From an uncultured Christensenella sp. (lineage in GTDB: Bacteria; Bacillota; Clostridia; Christensenellales; Pumilibacteraceae): 64,000 nt of DNA. The translations under genes and the position numbers were made by a program. Of the stretch, positions 51,649-60,440 are shown one piece after another. The notes beneath the pieces were generated by a model. The model did not search any database. It was not told the DNA's origin and saw nothing but the letters and a program-made list of their open reading frames with translations. Numbering within the stretch: the first letter of the stretch is position 1; every line of letters begins with the position of its first letter. Location of the stretch: contig CATLHE010000004.1 in NCBI GenBank assembly GCA_949948895.1, forward strand, positions 1 through 64,000, read 5' to 3'.

Positions 51649-52671
51649 TTATTTTTTCTTGGCTCGCGCTTTTGCGTCTATGGCTTTTTGAATATAGTCG
51701 GTATGACGGTGCTTGTCGTTGCGGGTAAGCAGCGACACGTTCATTGCAAACGTGATAAGCTTTTGCGCCGAGTCTATCGCGGTCTCGCTAACCTTCATCG
51801 CAGTAGGAAGATCGCCGTCGCTCTCTACGGTCGCAAACTGCGACGGAACTTTATCGTATTCGAGCGAAAGCTTCAGCGTGACGCCATCGCCGTCGAGCGT
51901 AATCGCGGCTTTTTTGTCCGCGCCGAAGAAGAACTGTTCTTCTTCCTTGGTGAGCTTGGCTTTCATGCCGGGATAGGACAGCACGGTATTTTTGAGTTCG
52001 TTGTATACGCCGTGAACGGCTTTGGTCTCTATGAGCCTGTCTATAAACGGTTTCTCGGCGGTTTTCTTTGCCGTCGACTTTTTCGCCGCAGGCTTTTTGG
52101 CAGGCGTTTCGGGCGCTGCGCCGTTTTCGGTCTTTGCCGCCGCCTTTTTTGCGGGCGCTTTTTCGGGCTTGACTTCTTCGGGCGCTTTTTCGCCGCCTTC
52201 CGCGACCTCGTCGGATTTGACTTCGGGCGCAGGCTCTTCTTTTACTTCCTCTTCCGCTTGCGGTTCGGATTTGGGTTCGGTTTCATGCGTATCGCTCGGC
52301 GCTTCCTCCGTTATAGGCGCTACGACGGGCTCTTCCTCCGATACGGGCTCGGACGCTTGCGGTTCGGGCTCGGTCTGCTCTTGCGAAACAGGTTCGGTAG
52401 CGGACGCGCCGTCTTCCGATGCGGCGTCCGTCGTACCCGCTTTATCCGCCTCGGCTTCGCCGTCGGGCTTATGTTCTTCGTCCGAAGCGTCCGCTGCTTT
52501 TTCCTCGGCATCCGCTTGGGCGTCGTCCGATTTTTTGGCGTGTTTCTTGGACAGCACCATATATACTACGAGCGCGGCGATTATAAGCACGAGAAAGACC
52601 ACGCCTACTACGTAGTACCAAGGACTGTCGGGATTGGTGAAAGCGTCGCTGACTGAACCGATAAACAACAT
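51649..52671 (-). CDS. Membrane-anchored protein with acidic/Ala/Pro linker and unknown C-terminal domain
   Basis: 340 residues. One hydrophobic helix (about 17-39), then a ~150-residue linker made almost only of Glu, Ala, Pro, Ser and Lys (repeating SEPVSEEEP, KSEPQAEEEVKEEP, KAPAKKAAAK), then a folded C-terminal part (about 210-340: FIDRLIETKAVHGVYNELKNTVLSYPGMKAKLTKEEEQFFFGADKKAAITLDGDGVTLKL). A domain held away from the membrane by a charged spacer is implied; no family recognised. The ribosome site is AGGT 8 bases before ATG 52671 and it has its own promoter. Confidence 0.75.
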   Translation of the reverse strand: MLFIGSVSDAFTNPDSPWYYVVGVVFLVLIIAALVVYMVLSKKHAKKSDDAQADAEEKAADASDEEHKPDGEAEADKAGTTDAASEDGASATEPVSQEQTEPEPQASEPVSEEEPVVAPITEEAPSDTHETEPKSEPQAEEEVKEEPAPEVKSDEVAEGGEKAPEEVKPEKAPAKKAAAKTENGAAPETPAKKPAAKKSTAKKTAEKPFIDRLIETKAVHGVYNELKNTVLSYPGMKAKLTKEEEQFFFGADKKAAITLDGDGVTLKLSLEYDKVPSQFATVESDGDLPTAMKVSETAIDSAQKLITFAMNVSLLTRNDKHRHTDYIQKAIDAKARAKKK

Positions 52672-52689
52672 TCTTCTTACCTCGTCAAC

Positions 52690-52718
52690 ATTATACTAAA
52701 TACGCCAATGTATGTCAA
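52690..52718 (-). promoter_or_regulatory. Sigma-A promoter of the acidic-linker membrane protein gene
   Basis: Minus-strand TTGACA, 17-base spacer, TATAAT, 18 bases before the ATG. Confidence 0.85.
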
Positions 52719-52879
52719 TCCTTTTTGTCTGCCGCGCGCCGCTTTAATTTGCGCATCGACTTTTTCCAATGTGCTTTTCCCGCTTGATTTTACGGCTTAT
52801 CAATGATAAACTGTTTTTATGAATTGTTAGGCGGCGACAAGCCCGCCTAAATGACACAAACCGAAGCGAGGTGAAATAT

Positions 52880-53946
52880 ATGAACATAACTATCGTGGGG
52901 GGGGGAACGTAGGCACTCAATTTGCGGTGCACTGCGCGCATAAAGGTCACGCCGTCATTTCCTACACTTCTCGCGCCGCCGAATATCCCGAAGAGATAGA
53001 AATAGTAAACAAGGACGGGACTTGCTTAATGAGCGGGCGCGTCGAGCCGAGCTACGACCCCGATCGGGCATTTTCGCGGGCGGATATCGTTTTTGTCACT
53101 ACGCCTTCGTTTATGGCGGACAAAATAGCGGAGACTCTCGCCGCTTGGATAAAACCGACCGCCGACATATTTTTGGTGCCCGGCACGGGCGGCATGGAAT
53201 GTCCGTTTGTAAACGCGCTTCCAAACAATCGGGTTTTCGGTCTGCAACGCGTTCCGTCCGTAGCCCGCCTCATAGCAAACGGCAAAGTTTACGCGGAAGG
53301 CTACAGAGCCGAACTGCATTTGGCGGCTTTGCCCAAATCCGAAGCATATCGCGGTTGCCGCATGATCGAGGATATATTCGACATGCCGTGCGAACCTCTA
53401 CCCGATTATCTTAACGTTACGCTCGTTCCGTCCAACCCCATATTGCATACGACACGGCTGTATTCTTTGTTTAAAGATTACCGCGACGGCAAGGTATACG
53501 ACAGGATCCCGCTGTTTTACGAACATTGGAGCGACGATACTTCCGAGATACTGTTCGAATGCGACGACGAAGTGCAAAAGCTTTGCCGCACCCTACCCGA
53601 ATTCGATCTGTCGTACGTGAGATCGCTTCGCGAACATTACGAGAGCGATACGCCGAGCGCGCTTACAGCCAAGATAAGAAGTATCAAAGGCTTTAAAGGA
53701 TTGGCTACGCCGTCCGTAGCGGTAAACGGCGGATATATCCCCGACTTCGACTCGAGATATTTTACCGCCGATTTTTCTTACGGTTTGCAAATATTATGTC
53801 AGATAGCCGACATGGTCGGCTCGCCCGCGCCCAATATGAAAAAAGTCCTCGATTGGTATTTGAAGTTAAAACCTTCGAAAGGTTTCGATTACGCTGACTA
53901 CGGCATAACCGACCTCGCTCGATTCAAAGAGTTTTATTCAAAGTAA
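52880..53946 (+). pseudogene. Opine-dehydrogenase-like gene with a one-base frameshift in a G9 tract
   Basis: GAGGTG precedes ATG 52880. The frame reads MNITIVGGG and then stops at TAG (52910-52912) because the run 52897-52905 has nine G. With one more G it reads GGGNVGTQFAVHCAHKGHAV and continues to 53946, about 356 residues. The result is an intact NAD-binding GxGxxG loop followed by the octopine/nopaline dehydrogenase domain (FLVPGTGGMEC, GLQRVPSVARL, SNPILHTTRLYSLF). Such enzymes reductively join an amino acid and a keto acid. The downstream part has no other breaks. Either the gene is off in this genome by slippage (phase variation) or the assembly lost a G. Own promoter candidate TTGATT-17-TAAACT near 52791. 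Confidence 0.88.
52897..52905 (+). repeat. Nine-G homopolymer at the Gly-rich NAD loop
   Basis: An uninterrupted G run encoding the glycine-rich dinucleotide loop. Nine G gives an early stop, ten G gives a full enzyme. Confidence 0.93.
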
Positions 53947-54098
53947 AATTCCCTTACAAATCATCATTGCGATCGCGCCTTTTTTGCGAAACGGATTTTA
54001 TGCGTTTACAACTTTCACATTGTAAACGCATTGATTTTTATTGTACCGAAGTCGGCGTCCGTATATACGGCGGGCATAAAAAATGCCGATTTATTAAA

Positions 54099-54143
54099 TT
54101 TAAGAAATTTTTAAAGATTCCCGCTATGAAAAAGTGATATAAT
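54099..54143 (+). promoter_or_regulatory. Promoter of the two-component operon with two TTTAARR boxes
   Basis: TTTAAGA (54099-54105) and TTTAAAG (54110-54116), 11 bases apart start to start, then TATAAT (54138-54143), 21 bases after the second box. The layout is identical to that of the ABC promoter at 56109-56153. Confidence 0.75.
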
Positions 54144-54159
54144 CAAACGGGAGCTTATC

Positions 54160-54840
54160 ATGAAATACAACTGTTTGATAGTCGACGATGAGAAAATGCT
54201 GGCGGACAGCACAGCCGAGTACTTCGGACTTTTCGGAGTGACCGCCGCCGTCGTCTATTCCGCGGAAGATTGCGGAAAGTTTTTCGAGACCGACACCGCC
54301 GAGCTCATACTTTTGGACATAAACCTCGGCGACGGCAACGGGTTCGATCTATGCAAAAAGCTACGGCGTTCTACCGACGTGCCCATTCTTTTTATATCGG
54401 CGCGGACGAGCGACGACGATAAAATAGTCGCTCTCGGTATAGGCGGCGACGATTATATCCAAAAACCGTATTCGCTCGGCGTACTTCTCGCCAAGGTCAA
54501 AGCCGTGCTAAAGCGCTACGGGCAAAACGCCGATTCGTATTATTCGGACGGGTATCTCACGATAGACGCGCAGGCAAAGCAGGTGTCGGTAAACAGTATC
54601 CCCGTCAAGCTTACCGCGCTCGAATTCAAGCTTTTGACTTATCTGGCGGAAAACAAAGGAAAAGTCATTTCCAAGCGCGAGCTCTTTGAAAAAGTATGGG
54701 AAGACAAGTTTACGGGCGACGGAACGCTAAACGTGCACGTCCGCAGACTGCGCGAAGCGATAGAACCAGATCCGAACGACCCGAGATATATAGTTACCGT
54801 TTGGGGCGACGGTTATAAATTCACGGGTGACCGCCGATGA
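54160..54840 (+). CDS. OmpR/PhoB-family response regulator
   Basis: 226 residues. Receiver domain with acidic pocket VDDEK, phospho-acceptor Asp in LLDINLGDGNGF, Thr/Ser region ISARTSDD and Lys of IQKPYSLGVLLAKVK. Winged-helix domain from about 130 (LTALEFKLLTYLAENKGKVISKRELFEKVW...LNVHVRRLREAIEPDPNDPRYIVTVWGDGYKF). ATG 54160 follows GGGAGC. The histidine kinase gene overlaps its stop as ATGA. It probably binds the tandem boxes before itself and before the ABC genes. Confidence 0.95.
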   Translation: MKYNCLIVDDEKMLADSTAEYFGLFGVTAAVVYSAEDCGKFFETDTAELILLDINLGDGNGFDLCKKLRRSTDVPILFISARTSDDDKIVALGIGGDDYIQKPYSLGVLLAKVKAVLKRYGQNADSYYSDGYLTIDAQAKQVSVNSIPVKLTALEFKLLTYLAENKGKVISKRELFEKVWEDKFTGDGTLNVHVRRLREAIEPDPNDPRYIVTVWGDGYKFTGDRR

Positions 54841-56102
54841 AAAATCGATTTTTTCTTTTAGGCGTCGCCCTCTTATTCGCAGCCGAGATAGTCGCTCTCG
54901 TCGTGTTCGCCGTTCAAACGCCCGACTCGTCGCAAGACGCCGTTGCCGTCAACGAGGTCGTACAAACCGTAACGAATGATTTCGACGATATCGACAGTCA
55001 TAAAAACAAAACCGCGCTCGACTACGTCGTGATAGACAATAACGGCGACGTTCTTTACAGAACGCGTTCGGGCTTGTCCGAAAACATTAACGCGGCGATA
55101 ACACACAGAGACACCGTGCTCGATATAGAAAAAGACGGGACGGTAGTAGGCAAAGTGATAATCTACAACGACGGGGCGCAAACCTTGCAAGCTCAAAAAC
55201 AAACGGCGGTAACGGTACTGTCGACGGCTGTCGCCGTTCAAGCCCTTATATGCATAGGCTACGCGGTCTATATGTATATTTCCGTCATAAGACCTTTCAA
55301 AAGGCTCAAAGGCTTTGCCGAGCGCGTTGCGGGCGGCAATCTCGACATCCCGCTCGCAATGGACAGGCAAAACCTCTTCGGCGCGTTTACCGAAAGCTTC
55401 GACATCATGCGTTCGGAACTCAGGCAAGCCCGACTTTCCGAAGCGCAGGCGCAAAAGAGTAAAAAGGAACTTGTAGCCAAGCTTTCGCACGATATCAAAA
55501 CCCCGATAGCGAGCATAAAAGCCGTCGCCGAAACGGGCGTCGCCGTTACCCGTAACGCGAAAGACAGAACGAACTATACGCAAATCGTAACAAAAGCCGA
55601 TCAGATAAACACGCTCGTTACCGACCTTTTTACGGCGACGCTGGAAGAATTACAGCAGCTGACCGTAACGCCTACGGACATAGAAAGCAAAAGAATAAAG
55701 ACCATGCTCGAGAATGCCGACTATTTCCGTCGCGCGACCGTTCCCGATATACCCGACTGTCTTGTATACGCCGACCCGCTCAGACTGCAACAGGTATTCG
55801 ACAACATTTTCGCAAACGCCTATAAGTACGCCGATAATACCGAGATCGTCGTGGGCGTGCACAAGACCGCCGAGCGTTTGGACATAAGCATCGAAGACCA
55901 CGGCGGCGGAGTCGACGACGTAGAACTGCCAATACTAAAAGAAAAATATAGGCGCGGAAAAAACGCAACGCACATAGAAGGAGCGGGTTTGGGGCTTTAT
56001 ATATCCGATTATTTTATGAAGAACATGCGCGGCGAACTGAAAATAGAAAACGGCTCGCACGGGCTGAAAGTAACGGTATCATTACTCCCGAGCGGTTTTT
56101 AA
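54837..56102 (+). CDS. Sensor histidine kinase
   Basis: 421 residues. TM1 about 6-25, an extracytoplasmic sensor of about 95 residues (containing YVVIDNNGDVLYRTRSG), TM2 about 125-148, then HAMP (RPFKRLKGFAERVAGGNLDIPL), DHp with phospho-acceptor His in LSHDIKTPIASIKA, and the ATPase domain: N box FDNIFANAYKYAD, G1 IEDHGGGV, G2 GAGLGLYI. Phosphorylates the response regulator encoded 4 bp upstream-overlapping. The sensor size argues for a soluble or wall ligand rather than a BceS-type intramembrane sensor. Confidence 0.95.
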   Translation: MKNRFFLLGVALLFAAEIVALVVFAVQTPDSSQDAVAVNEVVQTVTNDFDDIDSHKNKTALDYVVIDNNGDVLYRTRSGLSENINAAITHRDTVLDIEKDGTVVGKVIIYNDGAQTLQAQKQTAVTVLSTAVAVQALICIGYAVYMYISVIRPFKRLKGFAERVAGGNLDIPLAMDRQNLFGAFTESFDIMRSELRQARLSEAQAQKSKKELVAKLSHDIKTPIASIKAVAETGVAVTRNAKDRTNYTQIVTKADQINTLVTDLFTATLEELQQLTVTPTDIESKRIKTMLENADYFRRATVPDIPDCLVYADPLRLQQVFDNIFANAYKYADNTEIVVGVHKTAERLDISIEDHGGGVDDVELPILKEKYRRGKNATHIEGAGLGLYISDYFMKNMRGELKIENGSHGLKVTVSLLPSGF

Positions 56103-56108
56103 GAAAAA

Positions 56109-56153
56109 TTTAAGGAATCGTTAAAGACGTTTAAGGATCGAAAGCTTTATAAT
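56109..56153 (+). promoter_or_regulatory. Promoter of the ABC operon with three response-regulator-like boxes
   Basis: TTTAAGG (56109-56115), GTTAAAG (56120-56126), TTTAAGG (56130-56136), then TATAAT (56148-56153). The second box is 21 bases before the -10, as at 54110-54143; the third sits over the -35 region, which lacks a TTGACA match. Positive control by the upstream response regulator fits. Confidence 0.75.
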
Positions 56154-56175
56154 ACCCGTTAAAAGGAGGTTTTGT

Positions 56176-56937
56176 ATGCAACGGCAAATTTTATTGAAAA
56201 CGGAAAACCTGAGCAAAACGTTCTCCAACGGCGGCAGGCAGCAGCACGTTCTCAAAAACGTCGATCTCGAACTCTATCAAGGCGACTTTACAGTCATCAT
56301 GGGCGCGAGCGGCGCAGGCAAGTCTACGCTTTTATACGCGCTTTCGGGTATGGACACGCCAAGCCTCGGCAAAATAGCGTTCGGCGACAAAATCATTACC
56401 GATCTTTCGCAAGACGGGCTTGCAGTGTTTCGCCGCGATCACTGCGGGTTTGTGTTTCAGCAGATATACTTGATCGACGGCATGTCCGTAATGGACAACG
56501 TGCTTTCCGCGGGCATGCTCGTAAACAAAGACAAAAAAGCGCTTATCGAAAAAGCCAAGGCGTTGTTTACGGCAGTCGATATTTCGGAAGATACTCAAAA
56601 AAAATTCCCCACACAAATATCGGGCGGCGAAGCGCAACGCGTGGGAATGGTCAGAGCGCTCATAAACGAGCCCGACATACTCTTTGCCGACGAGCCCACG
56701 GGCGCGCTCAATTCCAAAACAGGACTCGACGTTCTCGATACTCTTACCAAGTTCAACGAGCAGGGTCAAAGCGTAGTTATGGTGACGCACGATATCCGTT
56801 CGGCTCGGCGCGGCAATCGCATACTGTACTTGAAAGACGGCGTCATACTCGGCGAGTGCGATCTTGGCAAATACGCCCACGGCGATACTGCAAGGCACGA
56901 AAAACTTACCGCTTTCCTTTCCGACATGGGGTGGTAA
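56176..56937 (+). CDS. ABC transporter ATPase (MacB/BceA type)
   Basis: 253 residues. Walker A GASGAGKSTLLYALSG, Q-loop FVFQQIYLI, signature SGGEAQRVGMVRA, Walker B ILFADEPTGAL and H-loop VMVTHDIRSARRG; ADEPTGALNSKTG is typical of the FtsX-linked exporter ATPases. Start 56176 with AAGGAGG 7 bases upstream. The permease gene starts one base after its stop. Located on the membrane with the two-domain FtsX permease to power export or mechanotransmission. Confidence 0.95.
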   Translation: MQRQILLKTENLSKTFSNGGRQQHVLKNVDLELYQGDFTVIMGASGAGKSTLLYALSGMDTPSLGKIAFGDKIITDLSQDGLAVFRRDHCGFVFQQIYLIDGMSVMDNVLSAGMLVNKDKKALIEKAKALFTAVDISEDTQKKFPTQISGGEAQRVGMVRALINEPDILFADEPTGALNSKTGLDVLDTLTKFNEQGQSVVMVTHDIRSARRGNRILYLKDGVILGECDLGKYAHGDTARHEKLTAFLSDMGW

Positions 56938-56938
56938 A

Positions 56939-59281
56939 ATGAGAAAGTCGATCCTTATAGCGCGCTCGAATATCAGAAAAGCCAAGGGACAGACCGCCGC
57001 CATTATCGTTCTGATCCTACTCGCTTCGTTGCTGTTTAATCTTTGGCTCATGCTGTCCATGGACTACCACGCCAATTTCGACAGATATCACGATAAGCTC
57101 AACGCCGAACACGTAACGCTCGTAGTGGAGCAAAGAGACGGCGGAACGAAGGAGTTTTTGACTCGCACGCTCGACGGCGACAGACGCGTTTCGCAATACC
57201 GTCTGGACGACTGCATGTATATGGTGGGCTCGTTCGCTTATAACGGCGGAATGATGAACGGCGAGTTTGTATTTACGGACAAGGTCACCGCGCTGACGCG
57301 CACCGTCGGCAAAGCGGAGATCGTCGAAGGCAGCAAGATCGCGAGCGGAGTATATCTGCCCATGCTGTATAAAACGGGCGATTATACTGTAGGCAGATCG
57401 ATCGAGATCTCGGTAGGCAGCACGCCAGTCAAGTACACTATATGCGGTTTTTTCAACAGTGCTATGATGGGTTCGCATAATTGCTCGCTGACGCAAATAA
57501 TACTTACCCAAGATAAGTATGCGGAACTCGAAGCAAGCGGACTCGCGCCCAAAACAACGCTGTGCTCAGTGCGATTGAAAGACGTTTCGCAAAACATGAG
57601 CTATGAAACATTGTTAAAAGCGAGCGTTTCCGAACGCTTCCCCAACAACCGCATGACGAGCAACTGCTACGACACGGTGTCGCAGTCGCGCTATATTTCG
57701 CAGATGATCTGTTCATCGATCATGGCGGCAATGGCGTTTTTCGTTCTGCTTATCGCGCTCGTCGTACTTGTGTCCAACATAATCAACTACATTCAGACAA
57801 ACATGAAAAATCTCGGCGCGCTGAAAGCCGTAGGCTATACCTCCGCTCAGCTTATCGCCTCGTTGCTGTTGCAGTTTTTAACGATAACTGCGATAGCCGC
57901 GGCAGCGGGCGCGGGACTGTCGTACGGCGTCTTCCCCGCCGTCAACGCGATGATGATATCTCAGACGGGTATTCCGTACGCCATGAGGTTTTTGCCTCTG
58001 CCCGTATTGATATCTATGATCATTCTTGGCGGGACCGTCGCGCTTGCCGTTTGGCTCGCCGCACGCAGGATCAAAAAGATAGAGCCGATACTCGCACTGC
58101 GCTCGGGCGTGCAAACGCACAACTTCAAGCGCAATCACGTTCCGCTCGAAAAAACCAAACTGCCGTTGAATTTTGCGCTTGCGCTAAAGACCACGCTTTC
58201 GGGCGTCAAGCACAATATCACCGTTTGCATCACCATGCTCGTACTGTCGCTCGTCGTCGTGTTTTCGGGACTGATGACCGAAAACGTCATTAAAGACATG
58301 ACGCCGTTTTTGAACTTGATCGTGGGCGAAACGGCGGACAGCGCGATCAACGTGCAGACCGAGATCGAAAACGATTTTATAGAAAAACTAAACGCCGACA
58401 GCCGCGTGGAAAAGGTTTATCTTTACAATTCGCTGAACGTATCGCACGTCGGCGGAGTCGAGCTCATGGCGACGATGTCGGATGATTTTTCCCGCGTGAA
58501 CAATCGGGCGGTGGTATTTAAAGGCAGGTTCCCCAAGTACGATAACGAGATCGCCATAGCCGCAAAGTATGCGAAAGAAAAACACTTTAAGATAGGCAAC
58601 GAGATCGAGATCTCGGCAAACGGAAAAACGGAAAAATATATCATCAGCGGACTTACGCAGATCACCAATAATCTCGGCAAAGACTGCCTTTTGACAAGAC
58701 AAGGCTACGAGCGTTTGGGCACGTTGCAGAACGCGACTTATTATATCAATCTCTCCGACGATGCCGACGTCGACGCTTTCAACAACGAGATCAAGGAGTT
58801 TTTTGCAGGCAGTATTAACGCGACGATAAACGTTTTGGCGACGGTCGAAGGCGCGGGCAGCGTGTATATCGATCTTATGACTATCATCGTTATAGCCATA
58901 CTCGCGCTTTCAGTCATTATCATTTGCTTCGTGTTGTATTTGCTTGTGCGAACCATGCTCAATAATAAACTGCGCGACTACGGGATAATGAAGTCGCTGG
59001 GTTTTACGACCAAGCAACTGATACTTCAAACGGCGCTTTCTTTCATGCCCGCGATGATCGTTTCCACAGTTGTCGGTCTATTGGTAGGCTGTCTTGTCAT
59101 CAATCCGCTAATGTCGCTGTTTTTAAGTTCGATAGGCATAGTCAAGTGCACGTTTAAAGCGCCCGTCGTATTCAGCGTATTGGCAGGCGTCGGACTTATT
59201 CTGTTTGCCTTTGGGTTTGCGTGTTTGCTCTCGTACAAAATCAAAAAAATAGCGCCGCGCGCACTCTTGACCAACGAATAG
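56939..59281 (+). CDS. FtsX-type ABC permease with two FtsX domains
   Basis: 780 residues from ATG 56939; a longer frame to 56864 is rejected because it overlaps the ATPase gene. Layout: TM near 18-40, a ~230-residue extracytoplasmic domain, three helices with the FtsX core (ALVVLVSNIINYIQTNMKNLGALKAVGYTSAQL), a second TM, another extracytoplasmic domain (ESVALMATM... region), then a second FtsX core (LLVRTMLNNKLRDYGIMKSLGFTTKQL) and final helices. It may export or extract a lipid-like or peptide substrate or confer resistance. A terminator follows at 59328. Confidence 0.92.
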   Translation: MRKSILIARSNIRKAKGQTAAIIVLILLASLLFNLWLMLSMDYHANFDRYHDKLNAEHVTLVVEQRDGGTKEFLTRTLDGDRRVSQYRLDDCMYMVGSFAYNGGMMNGEFVFTDKVTALTRTVGKAEIVEGSKIASGVYLPMLYKTGDYTVGRSIEISVGSTPVKYTICGFFNSAMMGSHNCSLTQIILTQDKYAELEASGLAPKTTLCSVRLKDVSQNMSYETLLKASVSERFPNNRMTSNCYDTVSQSRYISQMICSSIMAAMAFFVLLIALVVLVSNIINYIQTNMKNLGALKAVGYTSAQLIASLLLQFLTITAIAAAAGAGLSYGVFPAVNAMMISQTGIPYAMRFLPLPVLISMIILGGTVALAVWLAARRIKKIEPILALRSGVQTHNFKRNHVPLEKTKLPLNFALALKTTLSGVKHNITVCITMLVLSLVVVFSGLMTENVIKDMTPFLNLIVGETADSAINVQTEIENDFIEKLNADSRVEKVYLYNSLNVSHVGGVELMATMSDDFSRVNNRAVVFKGRFPKYDNEIAIAAKYAKEKHFKIGNEIEISANGKTEKYIISGLTQITNNLGKDCLLTRQGYERLGTLQNATYYINLSDDADVDAFNNEIKEFFAGSINATINVLATVEGAGSVYIDLMTIIVIAILALSVIIICFVLYLLVRTMLNNKLRDYGIMKSLGFTTKQLILQTALSFMPAMIVSTVVGLLVGCLVINPLMSLFLSSIGIVKCTFKAPVVFSVLAGVGLILFAFGFACLLSYKIKKIAPRALLTNE

Positions 59282-59327
59282 ACTCGACGCCTCAAAGCGC
59301 AATAATACTCTCCTATCATATAAATAC

Positions 59328-59358
59328 AGCGCGCTATACGGCGCGCTTATTTATTTTA
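59328..59358 (+). terminator. Terminator of the ABC operon
   Basis: Stem AGCGCGC/GCGCGCT (59328-59334 with 59341-59347), loop TATACG, then TATTTATTTT. Confidence 0.75.
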
Positions 59359-59383
59359 CATTATAGCCGAATTATTGTATAAT
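59355..59383 (+). promoter_or_regulatory. Promoter of the isochorismatase-like gene
   Basis: TTTACA (59355-59360), 17-base spacer, TATAAT (59378-59383), 28 bases before ATG 59412. It overlaps the T-run of the terminator before it. Confidence 0.7.
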
Positions 59384-59411
59384 GACTGAAATAACGATAA
59401 GTGGAGTTTAC

Positions 59412-59894
59412 ATGGGAAACAAAGCATTGGTAGTCATAGACATTCAAAACGACATTACGAAGAACTACAGGGAAATAATCGGCAACGTCAACGCCGCTAT
59501 CGATCGGGCTGTCGCAAACGATATACCCGTCGTTTACATAAAGCATAACAACCTGTCGGCAGGCACCCGAACGTTCAAGCCCGACACGCGCGGAGCGGAA
59601 TTGGTGCCCGAGATGAAAATTGTTTCCGAGAATATTTTTGTAAAAAGCAAGGGCAACGCGCTGACAAGCGAAGCGTTTGCCGACTTTATAAACAAACACA
59701 CAATAACCGAGTTTTATATAGCGGGCGCGGACGCCGTCGCTTGCGTAAAATCGACCTGCTACAATATGACAAAGAGCGGGTTTACCGTTCACGTATTATC
59801 GGATTGTATTACAAGCTACGATAAAAAGAAACTCCCCGAAATGCTCGATTATTACAAACGAATCGGTTGCAGCATCGAAACGCTTAATTGTTAA
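59412..59894 (+). CDS. Isochorismatase-like cysteine hydrolase
   Basis: 160 residues from ATG 59412 (GTGGAG 6 bases upstream; an earlier ATG at 59382 overlaps the -10). Triad positions are visible: Asp in LVVIDIQNDIT, Lys in FVKSKGNAL, and Cys in ADAVACVKSTCYN. Family members hydrolyse nicotinamide, isochorismate or related amides; length and motif favour a nicotinamidase/pyrazinamidase-like or generic cysteine hydrolase, without a firm substrate. Terminator at 59909. Confidence 0.9.
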   Translation: MGNKALVVIDIQNDITKNYREIIGNVNAAIDRAVANDIPVVYIKHNNLSAGTRTFKPDTRGAELVPEMKIVSENIFVKSKGNALTSEAFADFINKHTITEFYIAGADAVACVKSTCYNMTKSGFTVHVLSDCITSYDKKKLPEMLDYYKRIGCSIETLNC

Positions 59895-59908
59895 TACCGT
59901 TATAATAC

Positions 59909-59938
59909 AAAAAACCCCGCTTACAGCGGGGCTTTTTG
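59909..59938 (+). terminator. Terminator of the cysteine hydrolase gene
   Basis: Stem CCCCGC/GCGGGG (59915-59920 with 59926-59931) then CTTTTT; A-run before it makes it work both ways. Confidence 0.9.
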
Positions 59939-59968
59939 TTGTCTTTACAGGACAAAAATACTGCCGTG

Positions 59969-60100
59969 TCCAAAAGGCACAGAAGGGTTGCAGATTGCGT
60001 ACTTTTAAATGCGAACGCGACGGGAATGTAGCCCCACCTACATGACCGAGCGCGAGACACGCAAAAAGGGCGCAAGATGCGCCCTTATGTGCCTTTTGGA
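59969..60100. repeat. 132-bp segment bounded by 12-bp inverted repeats
   Basis: TCCAAAAGGCAC at 59969-59980 and its exact reverse complement at 60089-60100. Between them is a second hairpin AAGGGCGC/GCGCCCTT (60066-60086). Confidence 0.75.
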
Positions 60101-60115
60101 GCTGTTACCGGGATT
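60096..60115. repeat. 20-bp copy of the 3' end of tRNA-Thr (att-like)
   Basis: TTGGAGCTGTTACCGGGATT, identical to 60558-60577 (3' end of the intact tRNA-Thr). Direct repeat in the same orientation, 462 bp away. Confidence 0.85.
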
Positions 60116-60158
60116 GCCGCGGATTCGCGGCGACCTTTGCGCTTCGCGCAAGCGGTTT

Positions 60159-60440
60159 GGCAGATGGGGGCTCGAACTCCGTGAGCCGTAGCGGGCTGAT
60201 TTTGCACGTTTCCGCGTCAGGCTTCGCTTGTAGTACTTCCAGTACAACTTCGCTCGCCTTCCTTGAACCGAGCTAAAATCGGCTCCGCTACAGCGCCTTG
60301 CGGTTTTGGCGGCATAGAAGCAAATAATAGCGGTGAAAGACGCGATGGGCGTAGCCTATGCGCTACGTTCGAGCGGCTTTCGCCGCTAGTATGCCGTTTA
60401 TATGCCGCCAAAACCTCGCGGGTTCGAGCCCCCATCTGCC
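60159..60440. repeat. 282-bp element with perfect 19-bp terminal inverted repeats
   Basis: GGCAGATGGGGGCTCGAAC at 60159-60177 is the exact reverse complement of 60422-60440. The interior holds further stem-loops, including TTGTAGTACT/AGTACAA near 60229-60248 and GTAGCGG../..CCGCTAC arms. The right end, read on +, resembles a tRNA T-arm and acceptor end but does not form a tRNA. No coding frame inside is credible. Confidence 0.85.

Noticed and set aside
52880-52910. A short separate peptide gene at the G-tract
   Set aside because: The 10-codon frame only makes sense as the start of the dehydrogenase, which continues in the next frame with perfect family homology.
60422-60440. A second tRNA on the plus strand suggested by GTTCGAGCCCCCATCTGCC
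   Set aside because: It looks like a T-arm and acceptor end but the five-base T-stem does not pair and there is no anticodon arm. It is one arm of the inverted repeat.
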